Notes: generated by a model from the letters alone, not told the origin. A stretch of DNA of 64,000 nt from Tellurirhabdus bombi (GCF_021484805.1 NZ_CP090557.1:2802001-2866000); one strand, 5' to 3'. Positions 45,954 to 55,088 are shown, counted from the first letter of the stretch. Made by a program: numbers and translations.

Positions 45954-46811
45954 ATGGTTGTATCAATTATCGGTATAGGCTTATTGGGTGGTTCATTTGC
46001 CCTGGCCGTGCGGGAAAAATACCCGAAAATTCATTTCATCGGGGTCGATGCTTCAATCGTTCATGGGCAGCTTGCCTTGGCCAAAGGCATTGTCGATGAA
46101 GTCAAACCGCTGGCCGAGGCAGTGGCAAAAAGCGATCTGGTTTTATTGGCTACGCCCGTTAATAGCATTCTCGAACTGCTACCAGCCATCCTGGATCAGC
46201 TACCGGAAGGCGCAACGATTGTTGATTTAGGCTCCACCAAAGAACTAATTTGCGGCTTGGTTAGTACGCATCCCAAGCGGAAACAGTTTGTGGCAGCTCA
46301 CCCCATGGCGGGGACTGAAAATTCTGGTCCGGGAGCGGCGTTCCGGGAGTTACTACCCGGCAAAAACCTCATTATCTGCGACCGGGAGAAAAGCAATGCG
46401 GATAGCCTGAAACTCGTAGAAGCTTTGTTTCGGGATATTGGGATGAAAATTTTCTACATGACTCCCGAAGAACACGATCTGCATTTGGCTTATGTCTCGC
46501 ATTTGAGTCACATCAGCGCCTTTGCCCTGGGGCTAACGGTACTGGAAAAGGAAAAGGACGAGCAGGCTATTTTCGACATGGCCAGTACTGGGTTTAGTTC
46601 GACAGTACGGTTGGCAAAAAGTTCGCCGCATATGTGGACACCGATTTTCAATCAGAATCGTGGCAATGTATCCCAGGCGCTGGCCGATTACATCGAGCTG
46701 CTACAACGCTTCAAGGCCTTTATTGACCAGCAGGATACCCAGGCTTCGTTTGACTACATGAACCGGGCTAATGAAATCAGACGTGTGCTGGAAGGAATTG
46801 AAAAACGCTAA
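45954..46811 (+). CDS. tyrA: Prephenate dehydrogenase
   Basis: 285 residues; converts prephenate to 4-hydroxyphenylpyruvate in tyrosine synthesis. The NAD(P) motif IIGIGLLGGSFAL starts at residue 4, AAHPMAGTENSGPGAA (about 115-130) carries the catalytic His region, and the helical C-terminal domain follows with LAYVSHLSHISAFAL. There is no chorismate mutase or ACT domain fusion. Aromatic pathway partners are not adjacent. Confidence 0.9.
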   Translation: MVVSIIGIGLLGGSFALAVREKYPKIHFIGVDASIVHGQLALAKGIVDEVKPLAEAVAKSDLVLLATPVNSILELLPAILDQLPEGATIVDLGSTKELICGLVSTHPKRKQFVAAHPMAGTENSGPGAAFRELLPGKNLIICDREKSNADSLKLVEALFRDIGMKIFYMTPEEHDLHLAYVSHLSHISAFALGLTVLEKEKDEQAIFDMASTGFSSTVRLAKSSPHMWTPIFNQNRGNVSQALADYIELLQRFKAFIDQQDTQASFDYMNRANEIRRVLEGIEKR

Positions 46812-46963
46812 AATAGGTACTTCGGTATCAATCGGCCGAGGGCGTAAAAGGGAATTTTAGTTTTTTCTTAATTGGCCTTTCAAAAGGGAAATTTAACTTA
46901 ATTTCCAACGTTTTCGAAAAAAATAGAATCCAGTCGATAGAACGAAAAGCAAAGCCTTGGTCT

Positions 46964-47734
46964 ATGAAAAAATACGTATTTCTACTTCCGTTACTGCTGT
47001 GGCTGGGTTGTCAGAACGATATTTTCGTTGCCCCAGATTCTGTTCCCGGTGATCTGGCCTATGCCGACAATGGGGCTATTAAGAAGCGACTTTACTGCAA
47101 TTCTGCCAGGTGCGATAAGCCCGCGAACGAGGAACAGTATGAATACAACGCCGCTGGTCAGCTAACGCGCATCAATTACCTGGGCCTGACCACCGCCAAC
47201 AAATTGGAGTTATATGGCTACACAGAATATGATTATGATCAGGAAGGTCAGTTAGTCAGTAAGATCCGTTATGGAAAATATGCGGGAGCTGGCTTTGTCC
47301 CCTACGATGAGAGTGACTATCACTACGAAGCAGGCGTTTTAAAGTCCGAAGACCGCTATTTTAATCAGAAGAATCCCGATGTTAGGGTGTTAACTGGTTT
47401 AACGGAGTATATATTCAAGAATGGTAATAAGGTCGAAGAGAAGGTATACGATGCGAAGAAGAAGTTAATTAACCGCATAACGTTCAGTTATCAGAAAAAC
47501 GTATTGACAACCGAAACCTGGTATGATGCGGACAATAAGTCGATCCGCCTTTTTGAGCACATGTTCAAAGGCCATGCCCGTCAAGTAAACGAGTACATTC
47601 CTAGCTCCCAGGAGCGTGTTGCCATGATTGAAAAAAATTATGATGCGCAAGGACGGCTTGTGAGTGAAGAAACAAAAGTGGTCAATCCGTTGCTTTGTGC
47701 AATGCGACCAGGATTGATCCGCTACGAATATTAG
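46964..47734 (+). CDS. Lipoprotein with YD/RHS-like repeats
   Basis: 256 residues; the lipobox is LLLWLGC (Cys about residue 16). The body repeats a pattern such as YEYNAAGQLTRINYLG, YDYDQEGQLVSKIRYG and NYDAQGRLVSEET, which resembles the degenerate YD repeats of RHS-type proteins and the sugar-binding beta-strand repeats found in Bacteroidota lipoproteins. No catalytic motif. Surface exposure and a binding role are inferred only from the lipid anchor and repeats. It stands alone and ends at a terminator. Confidence 0.75.
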   Translation: MKKYVFLLPLLLWLGCQNDIFVAPDSVPGDLAYADNGAIKKRLYCNSARCDKPANEEQYEYNAAGQLTRINYLGLTTANKLELYGYTEYDYDQEGQLVSKIRYGKYAGAGFVPYDESDYHYEAGVLKSEDRYFNQKNPDVRVLTGLTEYIFKNGNKVEEKVYDAKKKLINRITFSYQKNVLTTETWYDADNKSIRLFEHMFKGHARQVNEYIPSSQERVAMIEKNYDAQGRLVSEETKVVNPLLCAMRPGLIRYEY

Positions 47735-47753
47735 TTGGTGATTATTACCGCGC

Positions 47754-47787
47754 AAAACAAGCCCATCGACATCGATGGGCTTGTTTT
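47754..47787 (+). terminator. Intrinsic terminator after YD-repeat lipoprotein
   Basis: Perfect 16-base arms (AAAACAAGCCCATCGA and its complement), two-base centre; at the RNA level the loop must open to about 6 bases. Confidence 0.9.
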
Positions 47788-47942
47788 GTTTTAAGAAAGT
47801 AGGTTCTTTTATTTATCTCTAAAAAAGAAAATATAGTATTTAGCAAAGGCAAAAATTAGTAAAGTACACCTGGATTACTCGACATTCTTAGTACATTGCG
47901 CGGGTAAGGTTTGTTATTTTTCAGCTAAACTCATCAAAAAAT

Positions 47943-48290
47943 ATGACCCAGGCCCATAACACTAACCAACTATTGGACATTACACTACGCGAAATAAGTA
48001 CCGATCCGCATCATCTCTTGCCAATGGCAAATAGTTTTATTGATCAGTGGGTGAGGGCGTTGGGGGCTGGCCATGAGCTGGAAGATAATGTGGCCAGCGA
48101 GCTGGAACAACTTAAACACGCCCTGGCTGAGGGCAAGCCGCTCCCCATTGGGGAGTCCCTGCATTCCCTTGCGAAGTTGGCAAAAAAAGGTTCTGGTGAA
48201 ACGGATAATGAGGCATTAAGCCAAAAACTGCAAGGCCTGGCAGATGCGTTGGAAGGCGTGGCAGTAATGGCAGGAAGAAAAAAGAGTTAG
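47943..48290 (+). CDS. Small helical protein of unknown function
   Basis: 115 residues, acidic and all-helical (LLDITLREISTDPHHLLPM, then ELEQLKHALAEGK and LQGLADALEGVAVMAG). No signal or known domain. It converges, with a single base between stops, on the first of two PA2169-type genes, so it may belong to the same stress group. I do not recognise it. Confidence 0.65.
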   Translation: MTQAHNTNQLLDITLREISTDPHHLLPMANSFIDQWVRALGAGHELEDNVASELEQLKHALAEGKPLPIGESLHSLAKLAKKGSGETDNEALSQKLQGLADALEGVAVMAGRKKS

Positions 48291-48291
48291 G

Positions 48292-48741
48292 CTAGCTGTT
48301 GTGCTGCATCGTGACAACCTGATCGCGAGTCTGGCGAAGGCTGGTGAGTTGCTGGCTGATGGTATCACGCAGATAGGCCGGTAAGTTCTCTTTTTCCAGT
48401 ACTTCTTCGTATTCTTCGACGGCGGCATTCTCACCGAATATGCAGGAGCCCAGAATCGCAGTGCGGTCTTTGCCCGTAAAAGTCGATTTAATGTCGATCC
48501 AGGTGCGGTGCAACTTACTGGACGTGCTGGTTTGTGTTAGATCGGGCACGAAGCCACCCATTCGAACAACGAAGTCGGCTAGTTCGCTCCGAAACGTTCG
48601 GCTCTGGGAAGTTAGATTAAGAAAGATAGTTGCCAAATGTGGATCTTCAATATCAGCGGCGGCCTTCTCATAGCCATTAATGCGGTCGTTGTTAATTAAA
48701 ACAAGACCATTGAGAATATCAACAATGTCTTCGTTTTGCAT
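48292..48741 (-). CDS. PA2169-type four-helix-bundle protein (DUF2383), copy 1
   Basis: 149 residues. The pattern LNGLVLINNDRINGYEKAAADIEDP near the start and AAVEEYEEVLE near residue 104 define a ferritin-like four-helix bundle of the PA2169/DUF2383 family. The function is unknown, though carboxylate/His pairs suggest metal binding in some members. It is a tandem paralog of the gene beginning 78 bases upstream, with a terminator between, so each is probably transcribed separately. Confidence 0.82.
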   Translation of the reverse strand: MQNEDIVDILNGLVLINNDRINGYEKAAADIEDPHLATIFLNLTSQSRTFRSELADFVVRMGGFVPDLTQTSTSSKLHRTWIDIKSTFTGKDRTAILGSCIFGENAAVEEYEEVLEKENLPAYLRDTISQQLTSLRQTRDQVVTMQHNS

Positions 48742-48762
48742 AAGAATAGGAGGGGATAAACT

Positions 48763-48801
48763 AAAATCGGACGGACAAATTTGAGCTGCCCGTCCGATTT
48801 T
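48763..48801 (-). terminator. Intrinsic terminator between PA2169-type genes
   Basis: Arms AAAATCGGACGG (48763-48774) and complement (48790-48801), 15-base loop, 18 bases past the stop of copy 2. Confidence 0.85.
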
Positions 48802-48819
48802 GGTACTATTGCTAAAATA

Positions 48820-49269
48820 CTACTGCCGCAAACTGGTCACCCGATTGAGTGATTCTTTCAGTTGGGCCAGTTGATGCTGTAAGTCTTCCTTGATATAAGC
48901 TGGAATAGGATCTTTCTCGATAGCTTCTTCGTAGGCTTCGACAGCTGCGTTTTCGCCAAACTCGACTGAGCTTAGTACGGTATCGCGGTCTTTGCCACTA
49001 AGCGCGGATTTAATATCGATCCAGGCGCGGTGTAATTTGCTGGATACATCCGTAGTCGTAGCATCTGATACGCCTGTGCCATCAATGCGGACGATGTGGT
49101 CCGCCAGCTGGCTGCGAAACTCCTGGCTTTGGATAACCATATGCCGGAAAATATCATCCAACTGTGGATCTTCATTGTCCTCGATCGCTTTCTCAAATCC
49201 TTGAATCCGATCATTGTTGATGCGGACTAGATCGTTGAGTGAATCAACGAGATCATCATTCTTAATCAT
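48820..49269 (-). CDS. PA2169-type four-helix-bundle protein (DUF2383), copy 2
   Basis: 149 residues from the ATG at 49269, the same length as copy 1; 15 further upstream codons are rejected. LNDLVRINNDRIQGFEKAIEDNEDPQ and GENAAVEAYEEAIEKD match copy 1 closely, as does SSKLHRAWIDIKSALSGKDR. Tandem duplication is clear. The family is often linked to stress or biofilm states in other bacteria, but nothing here proves a function. Confidence 0.82.
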   Translation of the reverse strand: MIKNDDLVDSLNDLVRINNDRIQGFEKAIEDNEDPQLDDIFRHMVIQSQEFRSQLADHIVRIDGTGVSDATTTDVSSKLHRAWIDIKSALSGKDRDTVLSSVEFGENAAVEAYEEAIEKDPIPAYIKEDLQHQLAQLKESLNRVTSLRQ

Positions 49270-49397
49270 GGTATGTGCTGAGTTTGATCTATAATAATGA
49301 CAAAACCCGGGCACACGGCAATTGTTTGTTAATTTTTTGGGAAGGTTTCGTATTGGCTGCGCAAAGGCATTTTACTGACTTTCAGGAAATCGCTGGT

Positions 49398-50693
49398 TTA
49401 TTCTTCTTCCTTGCGTCGTTCGTCAACCAATACGCGTACCAAATCAATGCGAGCTTCGTTCATCGACTCGATAATAAACGTAAAAGGGGATAGCTCAATA
49501 ACATCGTCAACATCCGGCAAATTGCCATTAATGGAAAGCAGCAGGCCACCCAACGTATCGTAATCGCCCTCCGGAATTTGCCAGTTATATTTCTCGTTAA
49601 GGTATTCTATTTCGTTGCGGGCGCTCAGCAGCCAGGTATTGGCATCCAGTTGTTTTTCGTCCCAATCCTCATTGGTATCGTATTCGTCCTGAATCTCGCC
49701 GAAAATCTGTTCTACCAAGTCTTCAACCGTAACCAGCCCGGCAGTACCGCCAAACTCATCCACAACCAGGGCAATGTTTCGGCGCTCTTTCTGAAATTTC
49801 TCGAGTAAGTCGCGAGCGGGCATACTTTCGGGCACGACGCGAATGGGTGTAACCAAACTTTCAATACTCGTTGGCTTTTTGAATAGGGAAATGGCGTGGC
49901 AATAGCCAATGATGTCGTCGATTGTTTCGCGGTAAACCAGAATTTTGGAGTGGCCGCTATCCTGAAAGGCCTGCTTTAATTCTTCGACGCTATCATTAAT
50001 CTCCACGGCTGCAATTTCGGTGCGGGGAATAAGGCAATCGCGAACCGTAGCCGAACGAAATTCAATGGCATTGTTCAGAATCTCGGTATCAATACCGATT
50101 TCCTGGTTGTTGTCATCCGTTTTTTGATTGATCTGATCGATGTAGTGGTTTAAATCAGTCAACCCGAACACCGGACGAATTTCCGAATAGTGGCTTCCCA
50201 GAATTGTTTTGTTGAATACTTTAGTGATGCCTACCATCAGCCGCACAATCGGCGCGATCGCCTGATAAATAATCCAGATTGGAACCGCCAAACGTTCCAA
50301 AAAGGCATCGGGATGGATTAATGCCAGACTTTTGGGCAGGTAGTCAGCCAAGGGTAAAAAAAGAAGCGTCAGGATAAGCGTTTCAACAGCAATCAGAAAA
50401 ATCGGATTGCTAATTGACGGCGGAAAATAAGCATCCAGCAAGGGATTGAGCGCCGTAACGCCCAGAACACCGTAAAGCACCAGAAACAAGGTGTTACCGG
50501 TTAGCGTTGTCCCGACAAATAAAATAGGCTGTTTCAGGAATTTAGAAACCAGCTTTTCGCTCAGTGGTCCCTGTTTGCTATGCAGCTCAAAATACAGTCG
50601 GTTAACCGACACAAAGGCCATCTCAACTGCTGAGAAAAAACCAGCCAGGACCAGGGCAACAAACGCGCCAAGAAGAACACTATACGATTCCAT
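49398..50693 (-). CDS. CNNM/HlyC-CorC family transporter
   Basis: 431 residues. An N-terminal CNNM membrane domain (four helices, about 5-135, including GFFSAVEMAFVSVNRL) is followed by a pair of CBS domains (about 205-325, with RDCLIPRTEIAAVEI) and a C-terminal CorC_HlyC domain (YNWQIPEGDYDTLGGLLL). Members handle Mg2+/Co2+ efflux or are annotated as gliding or hemolysin-like proteins in Bacteroidota. The CBS pair likely senses a nucleotide. It follows a small membrane-protein gene by 12 bases and is probably cotranscribed. Confidence 0.88.
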   Translation of the reverse strand: MESYSVLLGAFVALVLAGFFSAVEMAFVSVNRLYFELHSKQGPLSEKLVSKFLKQPILFVGTTLTGNTLFLVLYGVLGVTALNPLLDAYFPPSISNPIFLIAVETLILTLLFLPLADYLPKSLALIHPDAFLERLAVPIWIIYQAIAPIVRLMVGITKVFNKTILGSHYSEIRPVFGLTDLNHYIDQINQKTDDNNQEIGIDTEILNNAIEFRSATVRDCLIPRTEIAAVEINDSVEELKQAFQDSGHSKILVYRETIDDIIGYCHAISLFKKPTSIESLVTPIRVVPESMPARDLLEKFQKERRNIALVVDEFGGTAGLVTVEDLVEQIFGEIQDEYDTNEDWDEKQLDANTWLLSARNEIEYLNEKYNWQIPEGDYDTLGGLLLSINGNLPDVDDVIELSPFTFIIESMNEARIDLVRVLVDERRKEEE

Positions 50694-50705
50694 GGATTCT
50701 ATGAC

Positions 50706-50960
50706 TCATTTTCGCCGCTTTTTGTTCGGGCGCTTTCCCTTTCCCGGAACGGGCTTATCGCGAAGCGGAACGGCGGGCTGGTCGCCTGCCTTATGCTTGC
50801 GTTGATACCGAAAATATTGAAAACCCAGCAGAAAAGCCAGACACAGCATAAGAAGCCAGTAATTTTCCGTAAAATTTCCCGTTGTCCGGGTTTCCAGAAA
50901 CCAGATCAGAAAGCTACCGATGGAAGCGGAAATCAAAAGGGTTTCTTTTAAACTTTTCAT
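50706..50960 (-). CDS. Small two-helix membrane protein
   Basis: 84 residues from ATG at 50960; 14 upstream codons are rejected because they run into the terminator. Two hydrophobic helices (about 9-23 and 31-47) and a strongly basic tail (GKGKRPNKKRRK). No family recognised. Located between the ccm operon terminator and the CNNM-type gene, 12 bases from the latter. Confidence 0.65.
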   Translation of the reverse strand: MKSLKETLLISASIGSFLIWFLETRTTGNFTENYWLLMLCLAFLLGFQYFRYQRKHKAGDQPAVPLRDKPVPGKGKRPNKKRRK

Positions 50961-50985
50961 GCAATAATGATTCGTAATTAGCATA

Positions 50986-51013
50986 AAAGCGGGCAAAGTC
51001 ATTTGCCCGCTTT
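50986..51013 (-). terminator. Intrinsic terminator of the ccm operon
   Basis: Perfect 12-base arms AAAGCGGGCAAA and complement, loop GTCA, 26 bases past the ccmF stop on the minus strand. Confidence 0.9.
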
Positions 51014-51039
51014 GTCAATAAGTGGTAAACGGTAAGAGA

Positions 51040-53607
51040 CTAGGCCATGCCTTTGTTACGCATCTTGGCAAAGTCCTGATAGCGGCGAACAGTCGACAGC
51101 ACGAAACCGATAACCAGCACAAACGTTCCAATCCAAAGCACATTGATGAGGGGCTTTTCCATCGCTTTCATCACGATATAGTCGCGCTGGGTGGTATTGG
51201 TAGAGAATGTGAATTTACCCGTACGCGGATCAATTTCGTTCAACTGAATGCGTAGGCCTAATTCTTCGCTCGTGTCATGCTTACGACCAACCATTCGATC
51301 TTTGATGATAAAAATGGGCGACATGATGTATTCACGCTCTTTATCCAGAATCCGAATCATGGCTTTCACGGCGGCGTCATTCTGGCCGAGTGTCATACCT
51401 TCAACTTCTTTCGTACTAACAACATTGTCCAGAATTGCGACGTAATCATTGATAAAGAAAGTATCTTTTAGCGCCACTGAGTGAACTTCAGGTTTACTCC
51501 AGGTCGTCTCGCTGCTTGGGTCTGGTGCGGTCGAAATGTACGTGTACAAATCCCGATCCACATTCCGGCGGATATCCGGTGAAAAGGCCGCTCCCATTTT
51601 CTTGTTAACCTGAACCCGAGGATAAAGGGTGAAGATTTTGCCGTTTGGCTCCCGGTAATCAACTTCAAAGTAAGTGTTTTCAGGATACAAAGCGAGGGTA
51701 TCCCCCTTCTTGTAATACACTTTCCCTTCCTGTTCAATATCCCGCAAAGCCACCCCGTGATAGTCTCCTTCAATGACCTCAACCCAGCTCTGGGGCAGGT
51801 AACCTGGCACATCACGCGCTTCGATTCGTTTGCCCCGGTAAGTGAGCAAATACCCACTCATGGGTTGCGGCTGATTCAGCCAGAGAATGACGTTTTCCTT
51901 ATTTTCCCGGTTATCGTTTCGGGTAAAGTCTTCGCTGCTGGAAATTAAAATTCCCGTGCTGTTTAGCGAAACAACTTTTGAATACCCCGACGAATATAAA
52001 ATACCAATCAACATCAACGCCACCCCGATATGCGCCACAGAACCTCCCGAAAGGCGGTAGTTTCCACGGAAAACGCCCCACAAAATGCTGCTATTAGCCA
52101 CAATCGCGAAGACCGAAGCAGTTAGCAAAATCATGTAAGTGGGTTTGGTAATACCACCCGCCAAGATCAACGCCGCACTGAAAACCAGCGTCGCCAAAAG
52201 CGGCGTTGTCAGTGAATTGATGTCTTTCTGACCCGTTACTTTTTTCCACCAGAGATACTGGCCAACGCCGGTAAAGAGTGCAATGATGGAAAAGAACCAA
52301 ATCTGAAACTTGTTATAGTGCGCCACCTGATCAACCGGAAGGGCCAAGTTGGAGACAACGCCAAACAACTCCGCTACTTTGTTATAAACCGGAATAGATG
52401 TTGTTGCCAATACCTGAAAACTAGCCAGGCAGAGAATAATTGCTCCTAGAAATAACCAAAACTCCCGTGAATAAGCCGAAGCTTCCTGTTCATCTTTGGG
52501 AAGAATTTTCCATTTCCAGACCATCAGCGCAATGGAAAGCGCCAGAAAAACCAGCAAATAAACCAGCAGTTGCCCCGATAGGCCTAGATCCGTAAACGAG
52601 TGAACCGAAGCATTGCCCAGAATCCCACTGCGGGTTAGGAAAGTCGAATACAGGATAAGTAAAAACGTGGCTACACTCAGAATAATCGCTCCTTTCAGAC
52701 CCGTTGAGCTTTTTTTCGCAATCAGCATCATGTGGATGGCCGCCACGAGGGTTAACCAGGGCACAAAGACCGAGTTTTCTACGGGGTCCCAGTTCCAATA
52801 ACCACCAAAATTAAGCGTTTCATAAGCCCAGTAACCGCCCATCAGAATACCGACGCCCAGCACTACTGCTGAAAACGACGCCCACGGCAGCGCTGGCCGC
52901 ATCCAGGCGATTGGTTCGTTCCGCCAAAGCCCGGCGATGGCGTATGCAAAAGGAATGAGGGTCGTTGCGTAGCCGAGGAAAAGGGTCGGCGGGTGAATAA
53001 CCATCCAGTAGTTCTGAAGCAGTGGATTCAAACCGTTGCCATCTTCTGGAATAAAATTCGGTTGGGTAGCAAAAATAGGTGCGTCAGCCATTGCTTCACG
53101 CAACAGCAGAAACGGCGAGCTACCCAGCTTGAACGTATCAAAAAAGACAACCCCTAGAATCATGGATGCCAGAAATGCCTGTACCAGACCAAAAATCGTC
53201 ATCAAGGTTGCTTCCCACTTCCGGTTGGTATTGATGAGGATTATAGCCAGTACCGCGTCCCAGAAAAGCCACAGTAGAAAGCTACCTTCCTGACCTTCCC
53301 AGAAGCTGGAAATCATGTAGTAGGTTGGTAGCGCCCGGGAAGAGTGACTCCATGCGTAATGGTATTCGTAGTAATGGCTATAAATGATGGTAAAAAGCGT
53401 AACAACAACACCTAAGACAGCCGCCGCGTGAACATAAAATGTGCCGCGAGCAAGTCGCCGCCATTGGGTTATTTCAGGATCATCGAGTTGGTGGCGATCA
53501 GCTTGGCTAAGCGACACTTTCAGATAGGCTACCGTCGCAACAAGTGCGGTAATAAAGGATAAAATGACAAAGAAATGACCTAAGTTTCCAACGGTGGTAT
53601 GTATCAT
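51040..53607 (-). CDS. ccmF: Cytochrome c biogenesis protein CcmF-like heme lyase subunit
   Basis: 855 residues, longer than the about 650 of E. coli CcmF because of a large periplasmic domain near the C-terminus (residues about 560-820). Many transmembrane helices and the WWD-type heme-handling signature GGYWNWDPVENSVFVPW (about 270-286) identify it. VIHPPTLFLGYA carries a conserved His that binds heme. It attaches heme to apocytochrome c with partners CcmE and, in other systems, CcmH/I, which are absent here. Last gene of ccmB-C-D-E-F, about 60 bases from ccmE. Confidence 0.88.
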   Translation of the reverse strand: MIHTTVGNLGHFFVILSFITALVATVAYLKVSLSQADRHQLDDPEITQWRRLARGTFYVHAAAVLGVVVTLFTIIYSHYYEYHYAWSHSSRALPTYYMISSFWEGQEGSFLLWLFWDAVLAIILINTNRKWEATLMTIFGLVQAFLASMILGVVFFDTFKLGSSPFLLLREAMADAPIFATQPNFIPEDGNGLNPLLQNYWMVIHPPTLFLGYATTLIPFAYAIAGLWRNEPIAWMRPALPWASFSAVVLGVGILMGGYWAYETLNFGGYWNWDPVENSVFVPWLTLVAAIHMMLIAKKSSTGLKGAIILSVATFLLILYSTFLTRSGILGNASVHSFTDLGLSGQLLVYLLVFLALSIALMVWKWKILPKDEQEASAYSREFWLFLGAIILCLASFQVLATTSIPVYNKVAELFGVVSNLALPVDQVAHYNKFQIWFFSIIALFTGVGQYLWWKKVTGQKDINSLTTPLLATLVFSAALILAGGITKPTYMILLTASVFAIVANSSILWGVFRGNYRLSGGSVAHIGVALMLIGILYSSGYSKVVSLNSTGILISSSEDFTRNDNRENKENVILWLNQPQPMSGYLLTYRGKRIEARDVPGYLPQSWVEVIEGDYHGVALRDIEQEGKVYYKKGDTLALYPENTYFEVDYREPNGKIFTLYPRVQVNKKMGAAFSPDIRRNVDRDLYTYISTAPDPSSETTWSKPEVHSVALKDTFFINDYVAILDNVVSTKEVEGMTLGQNDAAVKAMIRILDKEREYIMSPIFIIKDRMVGRKHDTSEELGLRIQLNEIDPRTGKFTFSTNTTQRDYIVMKAMEKPLINVLWIGTFVLVIGFVLSTVRRYQDFAKMRNKGMA

Positions 53608-53666
53608 GATTTATTCATTCACAGGTATCAGCAGGCAGCTGAACAAACCAACCGCCCGCCGCTTAC

Positions 53667-54110
53667 TTATAATTGGGCCGTTTTGGCGGCTTCATAGGTT
53701 TTTTCTTCCAGCTTGCCATCCTGGTATTTCGATGGGCACTTGAGCAGAATCTTATCCGCCTGGAAGTGATCACCCTGCATAGAGCCGATGACAACGATCT
53801 GCTCCGAACGGTCGAAATCCTGCGGTTTAGGTGCCCGGTAAACCACTTTTTCAATGCGGTTGTCGTTGTCAACCAGCGTAAACTCGAAGTGGTTAGGATC
53901 AACCTGTGGTTGGTAATTCATGCCGACAATCTGTCCCTGCGGATCTTTCTTGAGCTTACCAACAACGTGGACAGCGTCCGATTCACCGTTTTTGGCCAGT
54001 GATTCAGCCTGTACAAAGTTTACATAAGAGCTGGCATCACCAGCCGTCGAAATGATAATCGTGATAGCGGCTGCAATGACAAGCAGACCGATTATGTGAA
54101 GCTTTTTCAT
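53667..54110 (-). CDS. ccmE: Heme chaperone CcmE with C-x3-Y heme motif
   Basis: 147 residues: an N-terminal membrane anchor (about 5-22) then an OB-fold periplasmic domain (VHVVGKLKKDPQ, FEFTLVDNDNRIEKVVY, IVVIGSMQGDHFQADKILLKCPSKY). CcmE passes heme from CcmC to CcmF. In standard CcmE the covalent heme ligand is His in H-x3-Y; here the place is taken by C125 with Y129 (C-P-S-K-Y), the variant known from archaea and Desulfovibrio. The rest of the family pattern is intact, so this is a functional variant, not decay. Confidence 0.88.
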   Translation of the reverse strand: MKKLHIIGLLVIAAAITIIISTAGDASSYVNFVQAESLAKNGESDAVHVVGKLKKDPQGQIVGMNYQPQVDPNHFEFTLVDNDNRIEKVVYRAPKPQDFDRSEQIVVIGSMQGDHFQADKILLKCPSKYQDGKLEEKTYEAAKTAQL

Positions 54111-54332
54111 TTATTTTTTGAGGTCTTTTTCCAACTTACTGATTTTACTATCGAGGCGAATTAAATAGGCAACGATTCCGAAAAAGGCAACAGCGATAAC
54201 AGCCACTACTACCCAGATTTTGCCATCGGCTCGCAGGCGGTCAGCCATCTCTATAGGGGCGGCAGCTTCCTGGGCCAATACGCTAAACGACGTTAGTAGT
54301 AGTGAAAAAAAGAAAAGAAATGTGCGAAACAT
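54111..54332 (-). CDS. ccmD: CcmD-like small membrane protein
   Basis: 73 residues from ATG at 54332; 19 upstream codons are rejected. A cleavable or anchoring hydrophobic start (FLFFFSLLLTSFSVLA) precedes ADGKIWVVVAVIAVAFFGIVAYLIRLD and a basic coiled tail (SKLEKDLKK). It lies between ccmC and ccmE, with its stop directly followed by the ccmE start. CcmD helps release holo-CcmE from CcmC in other systems. The assignment rests mainly on position and pattern. Confidence 0.75.
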   Translation of the reverse strand: MFRTFLFFFSLLLTSFSVLAQEAAAPIEMADRLRADGKIWVVVAVIAVAFFGIVAYLIRLDSKISKLEKDLKK

Positions 54333-54389
54333 AGGTAAAATTAGCCACTTCGGCGGCTCGGTATCAGTGTAACAAGAAAAAGCGGGCAA

Positions 54390-55088
54390 TCATTCCGCCG
54401 TGGTGCGCGCATTTGCCCGCTGATTAAAATGATCTTCCGTAATCTCTTGCAGGCGGCGTAGACGTACACGCAACTGCGTCATCCAGACACCCAGCAAGGT
54501 CATACCAATAACCGCCGGGTAAAAAACCCGGCGTACCTGGTTATCCATGTCATATTGTCCAAAGGCAGGGTTTCCGCCGTTACCGGGATGAAGCGAATCA
54601 GTCATGCGCGGTAGCACAAAAATGAGCGGAATGAATACGGCAAACGCAAAGATGTTATAGACGGCCGAGATCCGGGCACGGCGCTGTTCATCGTCAAATG
54701 AAGCGCGCAGAATCAGGTACGCAAAATACATCAGCATCCCAATGGCTGCTCCGTTTAATTTCGGGTCATTTGGCCAGGGATCACCCCAGGTAACAGACGC
54801 CCAAAGCGAGCCCGTTGCGCAACCCAGAATACCGAACAAAATAGCGGTATTGGCAAACTCAACGGCAATTAAATCATCGCCAAACCGGCCATGACGCAGG
54901 TAGCGAATTGAATAAATCATCGAGGTTAGCATAAGGGTCGTCATGGCAAACCAGAACGACACGTGGAAATAAACATTCCGAATGCTCTCGTTCAGGATGG
55001 GTTGACGCGGCACAGGGCCCATTAAGCCAGCCAGGATAACGTACGTCATGATGACGACGGTAAGGGCTTTCCACCAATTTTTCTTCAT
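54390..55088 (-). CDS. ccmC: Cytochrome c biogenesis protein CcmC
   Basis: 232 residues with six transmembrane helices. The WWD-type loop appears as WASVTWGDPWPNDPKLNG, which differs from the canonical WGxWWxWD but keeps the tryptophans and aspartate. CcmC collects heme and loads CcmE. The gene lies between ccmB and ccmD on the same strand, about 50 bases from each. Confidence 0.87.
   Translation of the reverse strand: MKKNWWKALTVVIMTYVILAGLMGPVPRQPILNESIRNVYFHVSFWFAMTTLMLTSMIYSIRYLRHGRFGDDLIAVEFANTAILFGILGCATGSLWASVTWGDPWPNDPKLNGAAIGMLMYFAYLILRASFDDEQRRARISAVYNIFAFAVFIPLIFVLPRMTDSLHPGNGGNPAFGQYDMDNQVRRVFYPAVIGMTLLGVWMTQLRVRLRRLQEITEDHFNQRANARTTAE

Noticed and set aside
46964-47734. Considered an RHS/contact-dependent toxin
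   Set aside because: Too short, no C-terminal toxin domain, no immunity gene and no secretion genes nearby.
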